This document shows, one piece after another, positions 33,901 to 45,900 of a DNA stretch of 64,000 nucleotides; within the stretch, counting starts at the first letter, position 1, and the number at the start of each line of letters is the position of its first letter. The position numbers were made by a program, and so were the translations under genes. The stretch lies in contig NC_087092.1 in assembly GCF_963855985.1 (NCBI RefSeq), positions 8,866,001 to 8,930,000 on the forward strand. The letters run 5' to 3'. The stretch is from Ostrinia nubilalis (lineage: Eukaryota > Arthropoda > Insecta > Lepidoptera > Crambidae). A model generated the notes under the pieces. It had not been told where the DNA came from. It did not search any database and saw only the letters and a program-made list of their open reading frames with translations.

Positions 33901-36900
33901 AGAAACTAATAATAAAACTGTTTAACTGTCCTGCAATGAAAAGCTTGATCGGGTACAACACCTCAAGTTATTTTAGAACTTGATTTCATGAAAAGACTCT
34001 GAATATCAAATCGCTTAGGTATCTAAAGTCAAACGATTCTGAAATGTCAAGTGGCATAAAGTTGGGACTAATAAATAACCCATTAAGATACTAACGCCCT
34101 CCTGTCAATGACATACCTGGAACGTTAGAGTACCTATTGGACAACTAGTAAAAATGCTTTGTCCTAAATGACTGACGGATATCGTAGAGACCTGAAAGTT
34201 GGAAGGTGTGTTCTTTGTATGACGTAGGCATCCGATTTTCCGAAATGGGGTCATGAAATGAAGTGGGTGAAAAAAGGGGGCAAAGATTGTATGGGACAGT
34301 GATTCTTTGGTTCAATCTACTTGAAATTTTGCTTAACAATTTCTTAATATTATAATTCATGACAAACGTGTGAAAGGGATAGAAAGTTATTTTGGGAGTC
34401 ATTTGCGTCGAAGTTGATATCAATACTAGATACTTACTGCTTTTGATTTAATTACTTTTTATTTTTACAAGTGTTTGAAAACTCCATGTCAGTTTGCAAT
34501 CAATGTCAAGTGAAATCTCAAATTGAAATGTCCAATCTCAATGAGGAGGCTCTGCATTTATTCCTAGAATTCCCCTAACACCGTCAAATTACCCTTTCGA
34601 ATTCAAGACAGTGCAGTTTCCCATCAAAATCTGCTTCGTAATGACTATAAACAAAGCTCAAAGTAAAACTCTAGCAACCTCTGCATAAACTCCCATGAGT
34701 GCTCAGAGCGAGTGCCTGCGCCAGGTAACCGCGTGTGATGCTCATAGTGATTTTCGATACAGAGCCCCGTAATACGTTGTACATAAATTATGGAAAGAAA
34801 ACACCCAGACCAATACAAACAAATATGTATGCAATTTTAGTGTGATATTTTTATTTATTAATAAACAAAAAGACTGAACAAAATTGATGCGTGTACTGAT
34901 TAATGTAATTAACCACATGCAAAGTTTCGTGAATTGCAACAACTATAATTTATTATCCAAGCTCTAAATAATCGCTACTACGAGTAACTGATCATAAAAT
35001 GTTTTTCTGATGAACTGATCATTAAATGACCTACCGATAGGTCGGGTGACGTAATCTTGAAATTCTTTTGAACTTCCGGAAGGTCGGGTGATGCCACGCC
35101 TCTTTGAACCGTGTTTACTTTGGCAGTTATATTTTATATTTATTCGATTCTAAAATATATTCCCAAAAATTCTGAAAGGTGTTTTAATTTGTATCACTTG
35201 GATATGATTTGTATTAGAAAGTGTTGTGAGTGTGACGCTTGAATGGAAGGAAGTCAACCTAACCTAACCAACTGGTATTTTTATACTGTGTAGCTGGGAG
35301 AGCTCTTTGGCGCGCTGTCTTCGGCGAAGTATTGCGCGCGCAGATTTTGACAGCGTGAAATACCTACTTTAGCAGAAATACCAAGCCTTAATAAATCGGT
35401 TACTTAGAACTATGACAGTACTACTAAATAAGTAGGTAGGTACCTATACCAAGTAGATATCGTTAGGTACTCCTATAATTTCAATAAATTTTCATAATTT
35501 TATAAAAGAAGGACCCAACACATATTTTCATGTAAATTTTAACAAACCAACTTTTTGATTACGGCTGGGTGTTAACGCCGATAGTTAAAGGTACGAGAAG
35601 CAGTTAAATCAGCATATGAGTATTTCTCAAAAAAAATGTACGTAACGAAACGGTAGTAACGAAATAGTAAGGCCATAAGGCTTGTTATACATTGGCGAAA
35701 TATTGTGAATGCTCTTTATTTATTCAATTCGAAATATTTGTAAGTATGCACCCAAATACGGGGTAATATTAAGGGGTTAGAAATAAAATAAGGGAGTAAT
35801 CATTCATACTATTTTAATAAAATTATTTTTGTTCCATCATGTTTATCCATTTTGAGTCGTTCTCTGTAAGCTTTTTGCCTTTCGGCATTGGTTTTTGGCG
35901 GCATTCCTAAAAAAAACAAAAGAAGTAATCACATAAAAACGTAATCTAAATGATTTGATAATTTTTTGCTGGTGGCACTTCTGTAAAGCAGATAGTATCC
36001 AATCCTTTTGTTATTAACGCTCTATATTTTTTGAAATTAATTAAGTAGTGAATATTACTATGCTTAGTCAGGTAATAACAGTATACACTCAGCATTATGT
36101 TGTACTTTTTCGTAACGTAACGAAATTCGCAAAAAACGTAACGAAATATTAGACAAAATGAGATCAGAAACAAGTATTTTTTTGATAAAATTTGTTACAG
36201 CAAATATAAAAGCTTACTAAATGTTCGTACCACACGTATTACAAAAAATGGTTAAATGAAGACTTACCGTTCTATATAAAATCGCTGATTTTACTGCCTG
36301 TTACGAAAAAGTAATCCCACAAAACACACACGTTTTCACTAATTTTCGCGATAGATGTTATGGCGGAGACGTTAGGCCAACAGCCATTCAGAGTGCAGCT
36401 ATTGTTGTCCGTGTAAAATAAATACGGAATTGTTCAGAAACCATGGGAAAGTAGAAATAAATCGTAACTAAAGAGTAAATAACGAAATAGTAAATGAGAG
36501 CGACTCATTTTGTTTTTTTGCTTTAAATTGCCAATTCATTATGACACCCCATAGAAAATCAATTTGATACAGAAACTGCGATTACTGTAGAACGATAATA
36601 CAAAGAAATTTACAATAATTTAGTTACGTATCGCATTTTATGAAACAAAAATACATGAAAAAGCTAGGGTGGCAAACAGGTTTTTGTATGAAAGGTAAAA
36701 AAGGACTATTTTTAAAATATCTAAATATTTGGTAATAAGTAGGATTATAGCTATAATTCTTCGTTATCTTAAAGATTAATATTCATCCTTCAAAATTGTG
36801 TGTGTTTTTTTTGTGTGATGATTTATAAATATAAAACTTTTGAACTGTTTCAAAGCACACTTTTTTTTTTCAAAATGTACATTTTTTTTGAGAAATACTC

Positions 36901-39900
36901 ATATTTTTTTAAAATCCATACAATTAATATATCTGAAAGTATAATATAATTTCAAAATATCTGAAAGTCGTAAGCTATAGTTCATTCAACTTATGATGGT
37001 GATTTAGACAGATAAAACGTTTCGTTTTATGATTCTAACTTTCTACGAATAAAAATATTGAGTTGTAAAAATCAATTACTTTTGTGTGTTTTCATCCTTC
37101 CAAAATATCAATCACTAATCTTTCTCAATTAACCTAAACAAGAATTTCTATTTATTTATTAGTTTATTATTTAGAAAAAATTGTGAAAAAATATTAAATG
37201 AATTGCTTCTGCGTTAGTCGGAACTTTTGCTCATAGGGATGGGACATAAACAATCGCAATAAATCAGTAATCGGCATGGTGGTCATCTTACCATCGAATC
37301 ACGATTATTATCTCAGGCAGGTCAAAGCTAATTCAGTACGTGTGCGTTTTCCTTTGATGACGGTTTTGTTTTATGCGATTTCTCCACGTATTGTTTGTTA
37401 TTGTTATTTTGATGTTTTATTGAATAAAATGCATATATTTAATTCTTTGTGATTTATTTTGTACCACTAAGAATATTCACGTTTATTCCATTTCCAGATA
37501 GTTCAAATTCATAGATATAATTTTGATCAAGATTAAAAATCAAACAAATAAAAGGCGATTAGATTTCTATAGAAAATATTCTCGATTCTAAAAAATATCG
37601 ATTAGGTTTATAAGGAGCGCCTCACTAAATAGAACTGTCATAATCACCATCTTACGCTGAATGGACTATAAATATAGCAACAAAAGAAATAAAGCATGAC
37701 GTCAGCAATTACTAATACGCCAGCGATTACGTCACCGCGGGTCCAACAGGTTCACGCGGAGCCACACCGAGTAGCGGTGACGTAATGTTCAAGAATATTT
37801 ATCCATAATAAATTTTAATTTGTAAGGTCTTTGCCTGTTGCAGTTCCACGCACAAGGTTTTAAGATAACTTACATACCCCTGGCAATATTTAACTTAACA
37901 ATTTTATTATGATAGTTCCACTCATTGATAATAAAAACATCTATACGTTGTTTTATGTATTTTATTTCTCCTGTAAAATGGCAGTTTGACAACTTTTGAA
38001 AAAAATAAGATTTGAATCTATTTTTATTTATTACTTACATGAATCGGAATTTGACTAGAATTTAAGATATCGAGCAACGAGGCTTTTTGTAGGGTTATTA
38101 TTATTATCTTTGAATTGTAAACCTCGTAGTAATATTCACTACGCCAATTTGATTATTTGAATTTAATTATTGAGCGTTTCCTTGTCAATGTATTTCAGGA
38201 ATATGTACATACAAATACAAGGTGTTTGGCGGAAGGTTAGACAAACTTCGTGCACAGTATAGGTAAGGTCATTTTAAGAATACAGGTTCGCCCATTTGAC
38301 CCTAAGTGAGCTACGATTTTTTTTTTATTGATATTTTTGTTTCTATTAATTTTTTTCCCTAATTTGACCTGAAACCTGCTTCAATTTTTTTTACAGAAGG
38401 AGGGTTATGTTTTTCGAGTGTATGTATGTATGTATATTTCTTTGGCACGGCCTACAGCCTAAACGGCTTGACCGATTTTAGCGTGAGTGGTTTCGTTAGA
38501 TTTGTCCTATTCGTGAGTGACACTGGCTATATTAAAGTTGGAAAAAAAATCAAAATGGCGGATTTTAGGCGCCATAATGTCTTAAAAAAAATTTTGTTTC
38601 CCCAAAACTTATTGAGTGGGGTATCAAAATAAAGGGCTTTTTAAGTAGTTTACAAAAATGCACGGTATTTAACTAAAAAAGATTAAAATAAAATTATTAT
38701 TTAATAAACAAAAAACGCAACTGCGTAAAAATGAACTAAAAAGATAAAAACAAGACAACTTAGTGTTCACAAATGCAGTCGGAGGCATCAAATACATCAC
38801 CAACAAAAGAATTAGTCATTGATGTCTAATCTGATTTCTGATTTTTTTCTCGTGTGTTTTCAACCGCTTTTTTTATTTGATATTAATATCGAATAATATG
38901 TCTTTAGTCAAATAAAATAAATTTCGGATCCAGATAATGATTGGATATTGGCTAGTTACGAGCCGCCAAAGTTTAACAAAAGTACAAACCACGATAAAAA
39001 ATCAACTTAGAATTCGATTTAAAAATAAAATAAAGGTGACAATGGATTGCCAATCATTTTAAAAACATCTCTAGCTTTCCTTCTTTCCAATGATATATCA
39101 CATACGTAGTAATTAGTAGAGATGAAACGGATATCCGGTAGGCCGGATATCCGGCCGGATACCGGATAGTTACTCACTATCCGGCCGGATACCGGATATT
39201 AAAAAACTACGACAAATTCCTATTATTAAAATGAAATACATTAATCTTTGAGGTAAATATAAATAATAATGACGGCTTTTATTTAAAGTCCAAAAAGTTA
39301 CAAAAAAGCCATAAGGCTAAAAAACTAATTTATTTGTCTGGGCTATTCACTCTAATGACGAATACATAAATAGTAAATATCTGTTAATGTCGATGCCAAA
39401 TAAAAAGGCGATCTTTTTTTCACTGATGGTCTGATGACATGATGCAGTTCAGTCAGATTACGCCAGCAAGTACATTAATTTAATTGTCGCTATTCAATCA
39501 CACACTCACGATAGCAACCGAAATCGTCCGAATTGATCTGTCCCCTAGACAAGTGGCAAAATCGGACATTCTATTCGGACGGATTCGATTTTCGAAAAGT
39601 GTGACTAGTCTAGTCTACTAATAGACCCACTGATCGCGTTCGAAGCACCTGTGCGGCGCTAAACTCTTCACAACATGCAACGAGACAATGGGCCAACTAT
39701 CCGGCCGCCGGATATCCGGCTATCCGGCCTAGCAGCTGGCCGGATATCCGGTATCCGGTCAAACAACTATCCGTTTCATCTCTAGTAATTAGATATTGAA
39801 ATTCGTCAAAAATTCAAAGTAAATGGAATAACAATACAAAAATTATTATCCATACAAAGCTTTTTCAAACATCTTTATATTTTCTGCTATACACCTTTTC

Positions 39901-42900
39901 AAAACTATTTTTGTGTATTTTATTTCAAAATCAAATTAAAAATAATAGGTAACCACATTATGAAGAAAAAAGTAAAAAAAAAGTCTAAATCTACTTTGTA
40001 TTGGATAATTTTTGTATTATTATTATTCCATTTTCTTCCATAAACTTAGAATTTTTGACAAATTTCAATATCTAATTACTACATTATTGATATGTCATTG
40101 GAAAGAGAAGCTAGAGATGTTTTTATAATCATTGGCAATCCATTATCACATTTAATTTTTTTATTTAAATTGAATTCTAAGTTGATTTTTTATCGTGGTT
40201 TGTACTTTTGTTAAAGTTTGGCGGCTCGTAACTAGCTATCCAATCAATAACTGGATCTGAAATTTATTTGACTAATGAAATACCTATTTGATATTTAATA
40301 TAATCTAAATTGAAGCAGATTTAAAAAATAAATAAAAACAAAAATAACATCAATTAAAAAAAGTAGCTTATACAGTGTGAGTCACGTTAAAGTGTACATA
40401 TGAAAATAGATGAAACTAGACCTATTTTTATCGACAAAAAAGAGGTCAATTTTTTTTGAGATTTTTCTTTAATTTTTTATTGAATTTTTTTTCTTCCAAT
40501 TACTTATTGTAAAGAAAACGTAATAACTTTTAAACTAAGCGGTATATCCTGATAAAATAAAAACAGTAATAATGCTAAATAACAGGCAATACTAAAAAAT
40601 ACATAAAATACACAAAAAATGCCAACAAATAATAAAAAATGATACTTTTTGAAAAAAATCTGATTTTAAATTCGTGTTTTTTGGTTATTGATAAATTACT
40701 CCAAAAAATGCCCCTATAGCATGTGGTTTTTATTATTTTGTATTATATACGTAAAACCAACCCCCTAGACAAGTAGTAAAAAGTGACAGTTGTAATTTCG
40801 AAAGGTGGTCGAAAGGCCTTTTTAGGGTTCCGTAATCCTGACAAGGAACCCTTATGTGTTTGTTCCGGCGTTTCTTCTCAGCACTTGCCATATGTTTGTC
40901 TCGAAGCGCTGGTAGGGCCCAAAAGATAAGGAGACATGTAAAGTGGGCCATAAGGGCTACCTTTTCTTTTTTTATTATTTTCTATTGACGTTCATAAGTG
41001 CCACTTGTGGTCTAAACTGAATAAATATTTTTGATTTTGATTTTGATTTTTTGATTATGTCTGTCTGTCTGTCCGAGGTTTTGCTTGGAAACTACTGGCA
41101 CTAACTAGAGAACTGTAATTTTGTGGAGGTATATTATTAATCACGCCGATAAAATGGGAGGATTTTTTTTTCATCTTCTACCCCAGCGTGTAAGGGTATC
41201 ATTGGCTTGAAAAATCTGGAAAAATTCATGATATTAGTGCTTTTTAAGAACTCCCAAGGAAAACTATAGCGGTTAAGATAGATCAGTTAGTTTAAGAGTA
41301 GGTACCTAATAGTCGTTTTACTCATGTATTATAAAATTTCATACCTTATAAAAATTCCTTAGAAGAAAATATGAAAAGTGACTTTAGATGAAGTAATTGC
41401 TTGCTTCTGAAATATATTGTGGTAATGAAGGACAACTACAAGGAACCCTACACTGCGCGTGGCATGATACGCACTTGGCCGGTTTTTTGTATGGTGCTAC
41501 TTGTCTAGACCTACAGGTCAATGACTTACGTCACACAGATTATCTTGCACACACCAAAATAGGCTAGATGACAAAATTTCAATTATTTGTCCGTAAGACA
41601 GATAATTAATAAATATTAGACTAATTTTTTTTTTTCTTTCATAATGAAGAACGTTCACTAATTTTGTTTTTTAGCTTTCTGTATTCTCTGTTAAAAATAA
41701 AAAATACACGTGAAAGAATTATTTTGATACGTCAATTAGTTTCCAAGATATTGAATTTTTTAAAGATGCGGGCGGCGGCCGGCCCGCCATTTTATGCGCG
41801 TGACGTCATAATACAGTGACTGGCTCAAATTTGTATGGGTGGAATCTTGCAAGCTGAATTAAGACCCACTTCCGGACAACCGATTAAGCTGAAATTTCGC
41901 ATACACATGTAATTTGGATGACCATGCAATATTATGATGACATGGAGCTGATCTGATGATGGAGCTGGAAGGTGGCCATAGGAACTCCATAATAAAACGA
42001 CTTAACTCTATCGAGTTTGGGCTCTTTCGTTTTGTATTGACGAGTACTTCAATTCTATATAGTAATCAGGGTCTAATGATGGAGCTGGAAGGTACTTCGC
42101 AATAAAACGACACAATCGCATCAAGTTTGGGTTTGGTTCAATTTTAATTTCTGTGATGGGTCTGGGTGTTAATATGTATGTAGGTATTTACAAAAAAAAA
42201 TTATTTAAGTATGTTTATATCCGTTGTGTAGTGAGCGGATACTGAAGGCCTCAGCCTCGAACTTAGCGGGCAGCGGGGCGGCGGCGGCGGCGGCGCGGGG
42301 GCGGGGCGGGCAACGCAGACCCGTTCTCGAAACCAGCGGGCAGCTCGCGCGGCGCTTTAACGGCGAAGTGTTGTGTTCGGGGTTGTGTTGTCGAGATATT
42401 TGTTTTTATTCGCGAACGAAATGTCTGAACAACGGCGACAATTTTATTTCGATTCAAATTTATTCCTTACGCTCGATTTATTGTGGGCAAAAGAAGGAGT
42501 GCGCTGCCCGCTCGTTGCCCGCTCCCTCGCCGCTGCCCGCTCGTTGCCCGCTCCGGCGCCGCTGCCGCGCCGCTGTTTTCGAGAACCGGTCTATTTGATT
42601 TTACGCTAAGTTCGAGGCTGAGGCCTAAATGTACGTCACGCGGGGTCACGTGACCGTCGGCGGGACTCGATATTTAACCCTTAACTGTGGGTCTAGACAA
42701 AGTGCAAATTATAATCGCAAACCAGTCGAAAAGTGGTCGAAAAGTCCCTTTTTTGTATGGAGTTTTGACGGATTCGATTTTCGATTCGATCAAAAAGTGC
42801 GTTTTGTCTAAGGGGGCTGGTATCGTAAATTGGACATACGTAACTGGTATCGTGGGGGCCGCCCGGCCCCCATACTATGTTTGCTTCCAGCAAGCATGTT

Positions 42901-45900
42901 TTACCCATATACTTGAATAAATGTTCATAAATGGTATATATCAGGCTAGTTCTACGTAATCGTTTAGTTTTTACTTTATATTAACCTTCTTACGTGTGTA
43001 CCACAAGAGATTACATAATAGTAAGAACTTTTTACATAATATTTTTTTTACGTTACAAATATCCATGAAACCCGTCGTTTCGAACGTTTTAACCAAAAAT
43101 ATTATTATTTTAATTAATCCATAATATGTGAACTTCATAATAAATAAAGTTTTATAGTAATATTTTATAAAAAATAATTAGCATTTCATAAAAATAAAAA
43201 TGTAAATTTTATGATGGATTATCAGACCGATTGTATTTATTTTATCATAGCAGCTGGATTAACCAGGTCCTAAAACATCTTCATTTTCACTCTATGGAGA
43301 AATAACTTGAGAATCAGAATCAATTTCCTCATTATCGACCGAAAAATGGTTACGTGTCTTCACAATGACCTATATTTTTTTATCACTATATCCTTCTTCT
43401 GGCATGCTAATTTGGAATCAAAAACTTCGTTCTTGGGTATCTTCGATTGTTTTATTACTTAAAAGTCATGGCATCTTGAATCAATACCGAAAAAATAAAA
43501 AACATATAAAAATTACCATGAAAAAAAACCAACGTAACTGGTATCGTGGGGGCCGCGCGGACCCCAACACGTGCATAACTTCGTCCTAGTGAATGATGCA
43601 GTGCTGAAACACCTGCACCAGACGTGAGTAGTGCCGTTATGAGAATACCAAAAATATTGGCTGCCCAAGATGCGTAGCTTCTTAGAAATCAAAGAAAATG
43701 TCATGAGTGGGGGCCGCGCGGCCCCCACGATACCAGTTAAGGGTTAAGCGAACTTTGAATGCCTATAAAATCATAACTACTGGGTATTTTTGAATGAAAT
43801 AAAAACAAATGTATTTGTATATGTAAAAGCTTAACTGTAACAAAGGTTTCAAGTGATTTTGCATACTTAGTAACATTCTCAATTAAATAATAACAGTGCT
43901 ACATCGAGTTGAAATGGCGCGTTACGTCACGCTTGAGTAGATTTTTTACTCAAAAGTGACGTCACGCGACATTTCAACTCAATATAATACTGTACTTATT
44001 CGATTATGAAAAAAATTAAAAAATATGTCTCCAAAAATTTTTTTTAATATCTGTCTGACGGACTAAATAGAATTGCGATTTCATTACTCAGTCATCATCC
44101 CTATAACCACTGAAGTTGCCTCTCAGCATCTATTGTTTCAAATTGATCATTTGATATTGAAACCCCAAAATATTTATTCACTACTACAGTAGGTACTTTA
44201 AGATTTAACATAGTGAAGTTATCTAAATAGCCAAAACCCACGGTGATAAAACAAGTGAAATATTAAATAAAGTTAATTGAATAAGTCACAATGGTTTTTA
44301 CAATTCAGTTGGTGGTATGAAATACAAAAATGATGATATCTTCTGAAGCTGAATTTAGTTATGAGCTATGTAGGAGGATAATTAAGATGTAACAGGTTAG
44401 TGACACATGTTGCACACAGAAACAAAGTAGTGTCAGCAGCAGCACATTTAACTGACCTGGCGCAAAGGACAAAGGAGATGACAGCGACACTTCATTCTCG
44501 CATCCTGGTTTAGTTCCCATGCGATTTTCTGTAATATTACGAGGTTCTTACTTATTCTTTTGTAAGTATTTATATTTCTCAATTGCATGTGTCCAACCAC
44601 CACTCCCATGTCTGTTTGATTATTCCTGTTTGCCAACTCTCAAGACATTTCATAAATATTTAATATCACCAACAAAGTAACATAAATTGTGACAATTTTA
44701 TAATTTCAACTGAGTTTTTAGAGACTGCCCTTGCACTTAACAGTTGAAATAAAATAATATACAATAGGAACACACCTATTTATTTATCATAATATTATAA
44801 GCACAATCTTTATACTTAGGGAATAATTAAAAACAGCTACCTATAGTCAAGTATAGTCCAATTTTTAATTCGACGGAATTCTGACAGCTGTCATTTTTTG
44901 ACAATTCAGATATAATAAGCCTTTTTTGCTTTGAATTATTAATAAATAATATGAAATGAAATTTCATCAACTACAACTTACAAGAATGAACTATTGTTTG
45001 TTTCGTGAATTCAATGTACACTAATTATTATGTACATTTTAGAGATTAAATAGAAAAAAACGTGTTTTTAACACAGTAAAACAACATATTAACATAAACG
45101 AAAATATGTATTGATCATCAATCATCATTATCGTCATCATAATCAACTTGGATTATAAAATTGGCATCTTGTTAAATTGATTATTTTATGAAGCTAAGAT
45201 TTTATTAACAAAAGGATTTTCATAAAAAAGGTTTGTAACCCATGGATTATTGGCCAGGGAGTCCAGTAATAGAAAAATAATTTCCCAATTTTTTTTGTAA
45301 CTTCTAAAATATGATAATAAAAATTCAAATAACCATTTTGAAATGATCAGTACATTTTTAAGCCTTAGTTTTTTAAGTGAAACCTTAAATTCATGAAAGG
45401 ATTATTTTTTAATTTGTGAAAATGCTCTCCATCCTTAGTGGGAATGTTTCAATGTTGGCAACACTTCAGAAATGTCAAAATTCCGTCGAATTAAAAATCA
45501 GAGTTTAGGGTAATTGCGCCGGTTTTCCGTCCAGCTCCTGTTTTCGTCAAATACGGAAAATTAGAATACAAACCTAACTTTCCGTGCAAGTTTGGACTTG
45601 TTACAATCTATAATATCTAAGTAACAGTTCTGCCTGCATGAAAATGTAATTTGACAAGTAATAACTCCAAAAAAATCTACGGAAGTTGCTGCTGCACACA
45701 GGTGAATGGAAAACGTCGTCAAGTTAGAAAAAAAACGTGCCGGTAGGGAACTTTCATGGTATGTTTAATTACTGTTTTAGCTACTTTACGTAATGTTTTT
45801 GGCACGTATGTCTAATTATTAGCATATTAAACACTATTTTAAGTGTTTATTAAAGTTTTTGTATAGAAATCTTAGATAATTAAGTGGACTAATACTAGCA

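Noticed and set aside
42224..42649. Several overlapping open frames on both strands, Ala/Arg-rich
   Set aside because: They lie in the GC-rich MITE 42246-42626; absence of stops follows from GC content, and all frames are equally open.
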